Source: Planctomycetaceae bacterium
GTDB lineage: Bacteria > Planctomycetota > Planctomycetia > Planctomycetales > Planctomycetaceae
Direction of reading: 5' to 3'
Length of the DNA: 64,000 nt
Assembly: GCA_021732975.1 (NCBI GenBank)
Contig: JAKFWC010000011.1
Span: 62,001-126,000, forward strand
The notes beneath the pieces were generated by a model, which saw only the letters and a list, made by a program, of their open reading frames with translations, was not told the origin of the DNA and made no database searches. This document shows, piece after piece, positions 47,507-56,092 of the stretch. The translations under genes and the position numbers were made by a program. The stretch's first letter is position 1. Every line of letters begins with the position of its first letter.

Positions 47507-47989
47507 TTAGTGATGATGTCCACCTTCGCCGTGAGCGTGGCCGTGCTGGATTTCGTCTTTCGTCGCGGCGCGAATATCGACGATTTTCACATCGAAGTGC
47601 AGCGTCTCGCCAGCCAGGGGATGATTGGCGTCAATGGTGATCGCATCGTCGGAGATCTCGATCACGGTGACCATCCGTGGGCCGTCGGGAGTGTTCGCCT
47701 GGAACTGGTCGCCGAGTTCGACCTGATCGGCATCCGGGAAACGATCCCGCTCCACTTCAGCGACGAGCGTTTCGTCGTACTCCCCATATCCGTCTTCCGC
47801 GGAGACGACGACTTTCAGCGACTCGCCTTTGGACTTGCCGGTCAGGGCCTCTTCGAGTCCGGGAATAATATTGTCGGCCCCGTGGAGATAAACCAGCGGT
47901 GAACCGGGCTCCGAGGCGTCCAGGACATCCCCTTCGTCATCCGTAAGGGTATAGTCGATGCTGACAACGGTCTGATTGGCCGCTTGCAC
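47507..47989 (-). CDS. SlyD-like FKBP-type peptidyl-prolyl isomerase
   Basis: A 160-residue protein with the SlyD layout. It has an FKBP half (VVSIDYTLTDDEGDVLDAS, PLVYLHGADNIIPGLEEAL), an inserted flap (EDGYGEYDETLVAEVERDRF), the DHPLAGETL-equivalent ANHPLAGETLHFDVKIV, and a His-rich tail QHGHAHGEGGHHH that should bind Ni2+ or Zn2+. The likely start is GTG 47989, with AGGA 8 bases upstream; the frame is open to 48160 but the extension is unlike any SlyD. The family acts as a prolyl isomerase, a folding chaperone and a nickel-delivery factor for hydrogenase or urease. No nickel enzyme is in the window. Confidence 0.85.
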   Translation of the reverse strand: MQAANQTVVSIDYTLTDDEGDVLDASEPGSPLVYLHGADNIIPGLEEALTGKSKGESLKVVVSAEDGYGEYDETLVAEVERDRFPDADQVELGDQFQANTPDGPRMVTVIEISDDAITIDANHPLAGETLHFDVKIVDIRAATKDEIQHGHAHGEGGHHH

Positions 47990-48170
47990 GGTGAGAATCC
48001 TGGCTGAGCAACAATGAAATCGGGCAAAATCGACGCACGCCGATTTTGCCCGTATTCTCGCCAGAGACCGTTTCGACCGGCAATCTCCCGCAGACAATTC
48101 TGTGGCAATTCTACGAAGTTTTCTTCCGTTCGCGCGGCGGCCCTCTCGCGGTCGCGTCACTTCACAAATG

Positions 48171-48653
48171 TCAATTCATCGATGGCTGCGGAACCGTGAA
48201 TGCATTTTTCGGACAACACCGTGCCGGATAGGCACAGATCGGACTTTGAAAGCCGAAGAAGAAGCCTTGGTCCTCGGGATCATCCGTCTCGATCTTGCCA
48301 ATGATGATTTCCACGCCGGGCAAGAAGTCGCTCAGGTCCAGAGCGGTATAGACGGGGTTGCTCGGCGACATGATTTTCACTTCGTACGTCGGAATACTGA
48401 AGAGACAGCCGATGATGGGGAGCGAAAACAGACAGAGTTCTTCTTCCGTAAACTCGCCGTTGATCAGGCCGTACGTGGAAACGAACGTGCCATCGTCGTT
48501 GAAACGGTAGCAGTCCCAGTTTCCGAAGAAGCTGATGAATTCGAGGACTGTGTAGGATTTGCCGGTCACATCGGCTTGCGCCGTAACAGGAGCGGAAACG
48601 ACGCCCGCGGCGACGATGACCACGAGTGCAATGCGAGCAACAGACGAAAACAT
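48171..48653 (-). CDS. Small secreted protein of unknown function
   Basis: A 160-residue protein with a clear signal peptide from ATG 48653 (VARIALVVIVAAGVVSAPVTAQAD), preceded by GAGG. The mature part begins with SYTVLEFISFFGNWDCYRFNDDGTF, resembling the opening of small lipocalin-like or WD-type beta barrels. It has six cysteines that could form disulfides (one near NWDC, two in CLFSLPIIGC, three in ICAYPARCC). I do not recognise a family. It lies 182 bases upstream of the SlyD-like gene on the same strand and 55 bases downstream of the sulfatase-like gene. Confidence 0.6.
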   Translation of the reverse strand: MFSSVARIALVVIVAAGVVSAPVTAQADVTGKSYTVLEFISFFGNWDCYRFNDDGTFVSTYGLINGEFTEEELCLFSLPIIGCLFSIPTYEVKIMSPSNPVYTALDLSDFLPGVEIIIGKIETDDPEDQGFFFGFQSPICAYPARCCPKNAFTVPQPSMN

Positions 48654-48708
48654 CAACCGACCTCTTTCTTGAGTTAGCGAGCCGTTCATTCGACTCGATG
48701 GGGATCCG

Positions 48709-50289
48709 TTACGTGGGGCCAGACGGGGTTGCCCTGGTTGTCGAGACTTCTTTTGGTGCCGGTGGGGCCAGCAATTCTTTTACAACGTGGGGATGGTCGT
48801 CCGCCACATTTTTTTCTTCGGCGGGGTCGGTAGGGAGATGGTACAGCCGAAGCTGCCGATCGCTCGCATTAGCCGTTCCTTTCCAATCCCCCTTGCGGAC
48901 GGCTTGAACGTGCCCGACGCGATCGGACTCCCAGTACAGCAAGCGTTCGGATTTCGCGCTCCGTCCGTTCGTTACGGGAACCAGCGAACGGCCATCGGAA
49001 TTGGCAGACCGACGGGTGGCTTTGGCGAGATCGAGCATCGTCGGCAACAGATCCCAAGCCGCAGAGGGCTCATCAAACTTCGTATCGGATGCCGTGTCAG
49101 GTGCCCCGATCATCACCAACGGGACTCGTAAATCTGTATCGCAGAGAGGCATCGCATTTGGTGATTCACTACCGGCCAGAGCGGTGATCACAACGCACGT
49201 CCGGTTTTCGATTCCGGCTTTTTTTAGACTGGCGAACATTTGCTTGACAACATTTTCCGGTGTATCTCCCAAGGCAGGGGGTTGCTCGCTCACGAGGTTA
49301 GGCAGACGCACCTGTAAATAGAACGGTCGCGAGTGACCGGCGTGATCGGCAATGAAGCTCTCAACCTCGACGTTGAGCAGCTTCCACAACGAGGCGCCTG
49401 ACTTGTCATTCGCATTCGCGCCGATGGTCATCCTCGTTCGCCCGGTTTGCAGCACATTGGGAAAGAGCGGTGTGTTTTCACTGGTTCCGTGCAAGCCGGT
49501 CCACCCGTCAAAACCACCGTCGAGCGGCGCAACACCTGTCGGCCAAACCCCGAGAAATCCCGTGGCATAGCCGGCTTGCCACAGAGCGGTCGCAATCGTC
49601 GGTTCGGAGTCACGGAGTTCAAATCGAGACTCGTCTGTCCGCGCCCGGCCGGTGTTTCGTCCGGTCATGAGCGTCCACCACCCCGAGGTCGTCGATTCAC
49701 CGCCGGCATAATGTTGTGTGAAATTCACACCGCGGTGTGCGAGGTCGGCGAACAGTCCGTTGCGTGTGGAGTTTGAACGATCGAAGGTGATCAGCACGAG
49801 ATGCGGCGCCTGGCGACTTTCTCCGATTCGGACCTGCCGTTTCAGTTGCCGCAATGCGTCGCGGTTCTGTCGTTGCGTCTTCGTCCAGAGATCGCCGGCT
49901 CGATCGAGTGAATCGAGCAGTGACGATTGAGCATCGGCGTCTTGCAGCACCGGGGATTGAGCGATCTGGTGTCGCAGCGCATCGATCAATCGGCCGGAGG
50001 AAGATTTCTCAGCGGGACTTGATGGCCCGCGTACATCTTTTTCGTTGGCAACGAAAGGAAGTGATCCTGTCGGTGCATTCGATGCAACCGGTGCGACTGT
50101 CTCAATGGGTTCGCGCTTCGTCGGACTGCTGCGGGCATATCCCCACGCCATGAGTCCTCCGAGAAGCGCGAAGGTGATAATGGAGACGAGGGCACGATGC
50201 GGTCTCGCGACGGAAATGAAATCGTTCTGCAATGGGGCGTCCTCTTCTGGGGCAAAAAGGTGTGACGCAACTGTGATGCCAAGCATCAT
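48709..50289 (-). CDS. Membrane-anchored sulfatase-fold protein lacking catalytic residues
   Basis: A 526-residue protein. ATG 50289 (or 50286) is the likely start. One transmembrane helix (VSIITFALLGGLMAWGYA, about 37-55) and a helical linker precede a sulfatase-like domain from about residue 150. The fold is recognisable from PHLVLITFD, GVNFTQHYAGG, WTLMTGRNTG, ATALWQAGYATGFLG and GGFDGWTGL. The active-site residues are changed. The C/S-x-P-S-R motif is STTSG (codon of the key residue at 49693-49695), the first metal Asp pair is reduced to FDRS, and GKWH is GVWP. It cannot be an ordinary formylglycine sulfatase; a binding or structural role is likely. Confidence 0.75.
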   Translation of the reverse strand: MMLGITVASHLFAPEEDAPLQNDFISVARPHRALVSIITFALLGGLMAWGYARSSPTKREPIETVAPVASNAPTGSLPFVANEKDVRGPSSPAEKSSSGRLIDALRHQIAQSPVLQDADAQSSLLDSLDRAGDLWTKTQRQNRDALRQLKRQVRIGESRQAPHLVLITFDRSNSTRNGLFADLAHRGVNFTQHYAGGESTTSGWWTLMTGRNTGRARTDESRFELRDSEPTIATALWQAGYATGFLGVWPTGVAPLDGGFDGWTGLHGTSENTPLFPNVLQTGRTRMTIGANANDKSGASLWKLLNVEVESFIADHAGHSRPFYLQVRLPNLVSEQPPALGDTPENVVKQMFASLKKAGIENRTCVVITALAGSESPNAMPLCDTDLRVPLVMIGAPDTASDTKFDEPSAAWDLLPTMLDLAKATRRSANSDGRSLVPVTNGRSAKSERLLYWESDRVGHVQAVRKGDWKGTANASDRQLRLYHLPTDPAEEKNVADDHPHVVKELLAPPAPKEVSTTRATPSGPT

Positions 50290-50478
50290 GCGAACGCGGC
50301 GAGCAACGATTGCACCGAATCCGGCAGGCGTTGACTGGCATTTTTCGCCGAATTCGCTCGGACGAGGAGAGATTTCGATGCCGTTTCCCCGAATGTCCGA
50401 ACTCCTTGAATAATGATTTCGCCTTCCGCGCCGCTCTGATGCGGGCGATGGGATCACGTTTCGCCAAGGAATCGTCCG

Positions 50479-51303
50479 ATGATCGGTCTCTCCGTCCTCA
50501 TTTTTTCGCTACTGATCGCGGCTCCTCCCGCGGCGCCGGGGATGCGGATCCAGACCGCCGCGCAAGGGCCGGCAACCATCCGCACGGCCACAGCCACGAA
50601 ACCCAGGACGGTGGCGAACTCTCCACGACGCGTGGCGACCGCTTCGTCGCCGATTCGCATGGCTCAAGTCCCACCGAAGCCCGAGTTACCGCCGCAACCC
50701 CTTCCGTTGCAGGCCCCCCCACTGCCGATTGAAACCACTCCCAATGTTGCCGACCCTTACGAAGCGCCGCGGGTGGCGCCACCTCCGCCAGCCATTGACG
50801 ACCGCGTTCCCTACGCCGGACCGGTGATTGCCGAGCCGCTGGGCTTGCCTCCCAGCCCGCCCATGGAACCGGCTTACGGACCGGAACCAGTGCCGGGGCC
50901 GGGCGAATTCGTTGACGGGTACGGTTATGGTGGGGGCTGCCCGAATTGTTACGGCTGTCCCGGCGATGACGATGATGACGATTGCTGCTTGTGTAACAAG
51001 ATCCCCCATCCGTGCAACATGTACCCGCACTATGCTTACTATCCGAAGTATCACGGGCATTATTACTTCCGGCCGTACAACTACACGACGGTTTTCCAGC
51101 ATCAGCAATGGGCCACGACGGCGGGGATTGATCCGCGGAATCCGTACTCGAACAAGATTTTCTGCGCGGCAATGGCTGGATTTGCCCAGTCCTTCCGTCC
51201 CGAAAACGGGCCGATTGGTTCTGCCCTCCCGGTCGGCAACGGTTTGCCACAACTGGAAGAGTTGTTGAACGCGAAGACGCTTCCGTTGCAACCTGTGAAT
51301 TGA
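50479..51303 (+). CDS. Secreted Pro-rich, Cys/Asp/Tyr-rich protein of unknown function
   Basis: A 274-residue protein with a signal peptide (LSVLIFSLLIAAPPAAPG). Residues about 60-150 are Pro-rich (PPKPELPPQPLPLQAPPLP). Then come a Gly/Cys segment (GGGCPNCYGC), six consecutive Asp, CCLCNKIPHPC, and a Tyr/His stretch (MYPHYAYYPKYHGHYYFRPY). The C-terminal 80 residues look globular. I know no function. Similar YYFRPYNY-type proteins occur in planctomycetes. The Cys, Asp and His clusters suggest metal binding or cross-linking in the cell envelope. It is divergent from the sulfatase-like gene across 189 bases. Confidence 0.65.
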   Translation: MIGLSVLIFSLLIAAPPAAPGMRIQTAAQGPATIRTATATKPRTVANSPRRVATASSPIRMAQVPPKPELPPQPLPLQAPPLPIETTPNVADPYEAPRVAPPPPAIDDRVPYAGPVIAEPLGLPPSPPMEPAYGPEPVPGPGEFVDGYGYGGGCPNCYGCPGDDDDDDCCLCNKIPHPCNMYPHYAYYPKYHGHYYFRPYNYTTVFQHQQWATTAGIDPRNPYSNKIFCAAMAGFAQSFRPENGPIGSALPVGNGLPQLEELLNAKTLPLQPVN

Positions 51304-51402
51304 TCGGGTGCTGCGGCTGTGCGGGTAAAATTGAAGCCTTCAATGGCCTTTGCTGGCGACGCATCGAGGAAGCCGGATTTCGTTATGACGGAGCGCCTTG
51401 CC

Positions 51403-52515
51403 ATGCGTCGAAACAAGGGCCGTGGGTGGTGTGGAATTGTGGTGTTGGCGGCGATTATGTCGCCCACGATGCACGCCGCGGAACCTGTGTCAGCTCCAGT
51501 GAAACCGGCTTCAAAAGATGCCGCTTCATCTCCACAGAAACGCTCGTCGGGAGCGCCCGGCACGATCACGGGGGCTGGACTGCGAAATCGGAGTCAGCAA
51601 GCGTTTTCCCGGGGATTACTGCCCCTCACCGATCACCTCGAACATCTCGCCGCCGCGGAAGAAGCCGATCTGCGGCGGGTGATGACCACTTCGTCTGCCG
51701 ATACGGCACCCTCGTCAGCGGCGTTGTTGTCGGCGCTGCAGCCGCGCGTGAATGCTCTGCGGAGTGCGGTGCGACAACTGGAAGCGTTTCGTCAGCCCGC
51801 CGCAGCCAATTGGCAAGCTGATTTATTGTTGAGCAAGTATGTTCTCGCCCAGGCGGAAGAGGAAACCTCGCTGATCGCAGGAGACATTCCAGCTGCCGAC
51901 CATGCCGGACGGACGCAGTCGCGGGTCGCAATTGAGCACTATCAGCAGCGGCTCTTCGATGCCCGCGTTCTCGGACACGCCTCTCTTTCCGAAGTCACGC
52001 GGGCGGTCTCGTTTCTGAACATCGACCCCACGCGCAAGCGGCAGGCTTTGGTTCATGCTGTTGGCGCCACACAGCGTTGGAATGCGGTTAGTTCCGGGAT
52101 TGGACGAACCGATCGCGTCCTGGATGCCCAATTACAGGTCGCCCTGTGGGATGCAGAGCCCAGGCCCGCAAAGACCGACGAAACGGCGATTCGACAAGGG
52201 TTGATCGATGCCGACCAGCTTTCGTCGCGACTCTTTGCGACGCAACGCCAATATTTCGCGCACGGCACAGCAACACTCGCCGATCTGTCGCGCGCCTGGC
52301 AAACCCGTCGGCAAGTTCATCTGCTGGCGGACATGGTCCAAACGACTTTGCCGACCACCGGTCGTGTGAGTTACGAACGCGATTTGAAAGAGTTAACACA
52401 CCTTGCCGCGGCCGCGCGTGATGAGCGTGGCCGGAATGCGAGCGATCTCGAATATGTCCGGTTGCTGCAGAACCTGCATGTGGGAGATCGCATCGGACAG
52501 AAGGCGGTGCCGTAA
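51403..52515 (+). CDS. Secreted alpha-helical protein, possibly TolC-like
   Basis: A 370-residue protein. ATG 51403 has GGAG 9 bases upstream and begins a signal peptide (GWCGIVVLAAIMSPTMHAAE); ATG 51385 is an alternative. Nearly all of the mature protein is predicted helical, with heptad-like Leu/Ala spacing. The segment HGTATLADLSRAWQTRRQVH resembles the GxATLxDxLxA turn of TolC-type efflux proteins, but the length and lack of beta-strand segments argue against a complete channel. It follows the Cys/Tyr-rich gene after 99 bases on the same strand and could be cotranscribed. Function unknown. Confidence 0.6.
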   Translation: MRRNKGRGWCGIVVLAAIMSPTMHAAEPVSAPVKPASKDAASSPQKRSSGAPGTITGAGLRNRSQQAFSRGLLPLTDHLEHLAAAEEADLRRVMTTSSADTAPSSAALLSALQPRVNALRSAVRQLEAFRQPAAANWQADLLLSKYVLAQAEEETSLIAGDIPAADHAGRTQSRVAIEHYQQRLFDARVLGHASLSEVTRAVSFLNIDPTRKRQALVHAVGATQRWNAVSSGIGRTDRVLDAQLQVALWDAEPRPAKTDETAIRQGLIDADQLSSRLFATQRQYFAHGTATLADLSRAWQTRRQVHLLADMVQTTLPTTGRVSYERDLKELTHLAAAARDERGRNASDLEYVRLLQNLHVGDRIGQKAVP

Positions 52516-52584
52516 AAAGTGCTTTGTGACGAACCGGGTGGCTAGAGCCTTGCTGCTCACAAGTTCCAACACGCATCGTGCAAT

Positions 52585-52773
52585 CTAACTCGGTGTTCGA
52601 GAACGCGACATTGCCAGCGGTGCTCGTGATGCGGCCGGCGGAGTCTGTGCCCGAGGGGCGCGCCAGCGGCGATCGATGACGTTCAGTACGAACAGCGCCA
52701 CGACGCAGAACGCCGCAAATTTCGCGAGCCAGAGGACAAAGACGAGCTGATATTCTTCCATCGGCCCGCTCAT
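52585..52773 (-). CDS. Small single-pass membrane protein in the pilus gene set
   Basis: A 62-residue product starting at ATG 52773, which overlaps the stop of the TadE-like gene by four bases (ATGA). One transmembrane helix (VFVLWLAKFAAFCVVALFVL, about 9-30) is followed by a basic, Pro/Ala-rich tail. The overlap implies coupled translation with the pseudopilin and a role in the same pilus. No family is recognised. Confidence 0.55.
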   Translation of the reverse strand: MSGPMEEYQLVFVLWLAKFAAFCVVALFVLNVIDRRWRAPRAQTPPAASRAPLAMSRSRTPS

Positions 52774-53369
52774 TCCAGCGGTGAACGGGCGCCGGCCTGG
52801 CGGATCGTGCCCACCTGACCAATATCGCGGCCGTTCACCCACTCCGCGGTGAGGCTCGGACTGGACGCCGATTTCGCGGGCTTGCTCGTTCGCACGGCCA
52901 CAATCACCTCCACCTCGTCGGCATAGGCCGTCGCGGGTGGGAGTTGATATGTGACGGTCGGATCGCCGCGATGGGCGATCAGCGACCCGCGTCGAATGAT
53001 CACATGAATGCCGGCACTTCGTGCATCGAACCCGCCATCGTTCGCGCGATGGACATGCGGGACGAGCACGCCAAGTCGGCGAATCGCCACCTGGGCAATG
53101 CGATCGGCGATGTCGTCGCCATCCCGCGGGTCGTAGCTGGGTTCGCCCTGCGGGTCGGTGAAACTCAACTGTCGAGAAAAGATTTTCGAGCCTTCGCGAG
53201 CGGCTTCCACGGCGGCGAACGACATCCCTTGCGCGAACGCTGCATCGAACGTCAATTGAAAAATGATGTTCGCCGACAAGGCCAGAATCGGCAATGCCGC
53301 GATCATTTCCATCGTGACGACACCCCGTCGCGGCGGCGAACTTCGATGATCGGTAGCCGGGCGGAGCAT
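52770..53369 (-). CDS. TadE-like pseudopilin
   Basis: A 199-residue protein. The N-terminus has RRGVVTMEMIAALPILALS, a basic residue pair, then a helix with an early Glu, as in TadE/TadF-type pseudopilins processed by the Tad prepilin peptidase. The rest is a soluble extracytoplasmic domain, with AREGSKIFSRQ typical of the region after the helix in TadE proteins. It follows the flp gene after 56 bases and overlaps the next small gene, making a flp - tadE-like - small membrane protein operon. TadE-like pseudopilins are needed for Flp pilus assembly. Confidence 0.75.
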   Translation of the reverse strand: MLRPATDHRSSPPRRGVVTMEMIAALPILALSANIIFQLTFDAAFAQGMSFAAVEAAREGSKIFSRQLSFTDPQGEPSYDPRDGDDIADRIAQVAIRRLGVLVPHVHRANDGGFDARSAGIHVIIRRGSLIAHRGDPTVTYQLPPATAYADEVEVIVAVRTSKPAKSASSPSLTAEWVNGRDIGQVGTIRQAGARSPLE

Positions 53370-53425
53370 GAAAGCGTACTGACCGTGAGTGAAGTGGTTC
53401 GATCTTCTCGGAAGAGAATGTGTAA

Positions 53426-53608
53426 TTAGAGCAGCAGGCGAATCGCGAACGCCAGGTCTTTCAGTTCGGTGACGAGAGCATCACGAACAACGGCGAGACC
53501 GACGATCACGCCGAGTCCCACGATGGTTGCCAGCAGCAGATACTCGAGGACAACGGAGCCGCGCCGGCCACGTTGTGCCGCGCGCCGACGTTGTTGTTCA
53601 CTGACCAT
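53426..53608 (-). CDS. flp: Flp-type class IVb pilin
   Basis: A 60-residue prepilin from ATG 53608. A short basic leader RRRAAQRGRRG precedes the hydrophobic helix SVVLEYLLLATIVGLGVIVG. Cleavage after Gly17 would leave Glu and Tyr at mature positions 5 and 6, the hallmark of Flp pilins (G/xxxxEY). The mature pilin is about 43 residues, within the usual range. It should be the main subunit of the Tad pilus used in adhesion. The open frame upstream to 53686 adds nothing pilin-like. Confidence 0.85.
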   Translation of the reverse strand: MVSEQQRRRAAQRGRRGSVVLEYLLLATIVGLGVIVGLAVVRDALVTELKDLAFAIRLLL

Positions 53609-53976
53609 AATCGAAGCCCTTGGGGTCACGGGACCGGAGTCATTGACGAGTCGGACCGAAGCGCAGGGGGCGTGGCAGTCCGACAATGGACGATTGCGTC
53701 AGTCCGCAAACCCTATGCCACGGCGACACCGCCCATGATCCAGCTTCGTCCCCGCAAGGTCGGTGCGACCGGAACGAGTTGTGTTGATCGCGCGCTAACC
53801 GCCAGTTGACAGTGACAACCCGCGTCAACAGTGCCTCGGTCGCGTTAAACCGATGGTGCGGACCATCCGGTGCGGCGACTTCTGTTGTGTCTGAGCAATT
53901 CCGTCCTGCTCAACGGCATGAATCCTGCTATTCCCATTCTGCTTGATGCAGAACCCTTGCAGGAACGGACATAATC
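53609..53976. other. Divergent control region between the two halves of the tad locus
   Basis: A 368-base non-coding stretch between flp (minus) and the TadE-like gene (plus). It must hold promoters for both operons. I saw no convincing consensus promoter, repeat or RNA gene, and no open frame that looks coding. Confidence 0.5.
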
Positions 53977-54999
53977 GTGAGTCGACTGCCGCTGCCGAGA
54001 ACCAATCGCACCCGATGTGGCGTGCGCTCGGCTCAGGATGCGCACCAGCAACGTCGGGCGATTGTCACGCTGGAGTTCCTCGGCGTCTTTCCCCTGTTGC
54101 TCATTTTCGGCTTGAGCATCGCGCAGTTTTCGATGGCGTTCCGGCTCAATCAGCGCGTGGTGTTTGCTAGTCGGTATGGGGCCAAGCTGGCTGCGGAAAT
54201 GCCGCGCGTGGGTGACGTGAACGTGGGGAACTTCAACGCCGCGCAGACACGTGGCAACCTGAAGTCGCGAATTGATGCGTGGCTGGCGGCCTCGGGATTG
54301 TCACCTGCGAGCGAAGTTATTCTCGAGCATAACGTCTGCGGCGCGGGGAATGGCCTGCAGCGACAAAGTGATGCGTCGGCTGATTCGAGCACCGCGATGG
54401 CGGCCCGATTGCCAGCCTTGCCTGAAGCATGGCATGCCGACAATGTGTGTTATGTGCGGGTGACGGTAGCTGTGCCGGTTGTTCCGAATGTGCCGAACAT
54501 GCTGAAAACGTTCGGCCTCAACTGGAACGGCGTCACGTTTCGACAATCGACGGTCTTCCGGATGGAAACCGACAACCAGCCGCCCGTGCCGAAGATCACC
54601 ATCTCTGAGCAGGACTTACCGCCGGGTCTCAAACTCGCACCACAGACAACGTCTGCAGATGCGGGGGACGATCGCGATGAGAAACCGACACCGCTGCGGT
54701 TGATCGCTTCCCGGAGCGGACCGTTCGACATCACGCTGTCGGGCAAGTCGAGTCAAGATGCGGAAGACTCACTTTCCAAAATGTCATTCCAATGGGACAT
54801 GCCCGGTGCAGCGCAAGGGTCCACGCGTGGGGCCTCCGTGCGGATGAAGTTTAATGCGCCGAAAGACAGCACGATCGTGCAGAAGATGGTGACGCTGTCG
54901 GTCACCGATTCGTGTCATTGCTCGAAGAAAGCGGAAGTTCCGGTGGAACTGACGCGTGACCTCGCTCCGCCGCCGTCATTGGATGATGATCCGACGTGA
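53977..54999 (+). CDS. TadE-like pilus protein with C-terminal PKD-like domain
   Basis: A 340-residue protein starting at GTG 53977. Residues 27-55 (RRAIVTLEFLGVFPLLLIFGL) form the TadE-type N-terminal helix with Glu after a short basic leader. The following RYGAKLAAEMPRVGD region is usual for TadE. From about 240 to 330 a second domain follows (GPFDITLSGKSSQDAEDSL, FQWDMPG, TIVQKMVTLSVTDS), with the strand pattern of PKD-like Ig domains. That fusion is unusual for a minor pseudopilin. Its stop overlaps the start of the TadG-like gene (TGATG). Confidence 0.7.
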   Translation: MSRLPLPRTNRTRCGVRSAQDAHQQRRAIVTLEFLGVFPLLLIFGLSIAQFSMAFRLNQRVVFASRYGAKLAAEMPRVGDVNVGNFNAAQTRGNLKSRIDAWLAASGLSPASEVILEHNVCGAGNGLQRQSDASADSSTAMAARLPALPEAWHADNVCYVRVTVAVPVVPNVPNMLKTFGLNWNGVTFRQSTVFRMETDNQPPVPKITISEQDLPPGLKLAPQTTSADAGDDRDEKPTPLRLIASRSGPFDITLSGKSSQDAEDSLSKMSFQWDMPGAAQGSTRGASVRMKFNAPKDSTIVQKMVTLSVTDSCHCSKKAEVPVELTRDLAPPPSLDDDPT

Positions 55000-55670
55000 T
55001 GAAACTGCGAGCGCCACATTATCGGTGTCTTTCTTGCCCGCCGGAGCGATCACGGCGCGGGGCAGTGCTGGTGTGGTTTGTCTATATTATCCCCTTGATG
55101 ATGTTGCTGCTGTTCGCGCTCACCGATTACGGCACGACGGCCCGTACCGGGATCGAACTCAAGAATGCGGTCGATGCCTCCGCGTTATCGGCCGTGAAAA
55201 GCTGGTCGACTCTTGGACCGGCGGCGGCCTGGCGCGATGCCGGTGCGACCTTCAACGGGAACGCGGTCCTCGGAGCGAGTCGCACGCTCACCACCGCGGC
55301 AGCGGACCGCGTGTCGCCCGATTTTCTCGGCAAGGGTGAAGAAATCACGTTTGGGATTCTGCAGGACATCGGTGGCCAGCACGTCTTTCACCCGATCGGC
55401 CAGCAGCAGATTCGGAGCAGCCGGTTGCAGTCAGCGGCGAAGGATCAGTTTGCGGAAACGGTGGCCGACGGTGCTGGGACCCTGTGTGTTCGGGTCCGTC
55501 GCAGTCTCGTTGTGACCGGAATCGGCGGAAAATGGCAGCAATCGACCTTCGGAAATTATTCGGTCACGGCGGAATCGTTTGCCCGGCTGTGTCCTGAACG
55601 GGGCACGCCGCAATTGGTGCATGTCGATGTGATTTCGCCGGTGACAGGTTCATGGGAAGCCTTACAGTGA
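54999..55670 (+). CDS. TadG-like pilus assembly protein
   Basis: A 223-residue protein starting at ATG 54999, sharing one base with the stop of the previous gene. The N-terminal RRGAVLVWFVYIIPLMMLLLFALTDYG helix region, followed by GIELKNAVDASALSAVKSW, matches the putative Flp pilus-assembly TadE/G-like family, where LQNAADAAALAGA is the landmark. The family has one N-terminal transmembrane helix with the rest outside the cytoplasm. It is shorter than classical TadG with a von Willebrand A domain. It overlaps the next gene by 19 bases. Confidence 0.75.
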   Translation: MKLRAPHYRCLSCPPERSRRGAVLVWFVYIIPLMMLLLFALTDYGTTARTGIELKNAVDASALSAVKSWSTLGPAAAWRDAGATFNGNAVLGASRTLTTAAADRVSPDFLGKGEEITFGILQDIGGQHVFHPIGQQQIRSSRLQSAAKDQFAETVADGAGTLCVRVRRSLVVTGIGGKWQQSTFGNYSVTAESFARLCPERGTPQLVHVDVISPVTGSWEALQ

Positions 55671-56092
55671 GATGGTCTGCTCGATTTTCCGGTGGGATGG
55701 GATGCGTGGCACTAATCTTGGTGCTGGCAGGGTGTCAACAGACACCGCAGCAGAAACTCATCGGCCGATGGTATAACGATGACATGTCGATCCGCTTTCG
55801 GGCCGACGGGCAGGTCTCACTGTTCACTCGCAGCGGTCGTGCGGATGGTCAATACGTGTTTGTGGAAACGCAGGCCAACAGTGCACAGAGCGTTTCCGAG
55901 AATCTCGTGATGGATGTGCTTCGCGAAGGTAAACCGCGACGGATGATATTCGACGCGGACTTCCTGGGAACCGATCGACTGCGGCTCAGCGATCTCACTC
56001 CCAATGCCCGGCGCAAGTTTGATCCGGCCCCTGAGTTCGCCGTCCTGCGCCGCAGTGAAGAGGCCGCGACTTCCCTGACTGCGGTCCGATAA
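55652..56092 (+). CDS. Small lipoprotein in the tad operon
   Basis: A 146-residue lipoprotein. The n-region RWSARFSGG, hydrophobic GCVALILVLAGC and lipobox LAGC (Cys28) are clear. The mature part (KLIGRWYNDDMSIRFRADGQVSLF) reads like a small lipocalin/META-type beta barrel. The start overlaps the TadG-like gene by 19 bases; ATG 55697 is a less likely start as it would lose the basic n-region. It may help anchor or pilot the secretin, as small lipoproteins do in Tad systems, but no homologue is recognised. Confidence 0.65.
   Translation: MGSLTVRWSARFSGGMGCVALILVLAGCQQTPQQKLIGRWYNDDMSIRFRADGQVSLFTRSGRADGQYVFVETQANSAQSVSENLVMDVLREGKPRRMIFDADFLGTDRLRLSDLTPNARRKFDPAPEFAVLRRSEEAATSLTAVR

Noticed and set aside
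47990..48160. N-terminal extension of the SlyD-like protein.
   Set aside because: No SlyD has such a basic leader, and GTG 47989 has a well-placed AGGA and gives the family-typical start.
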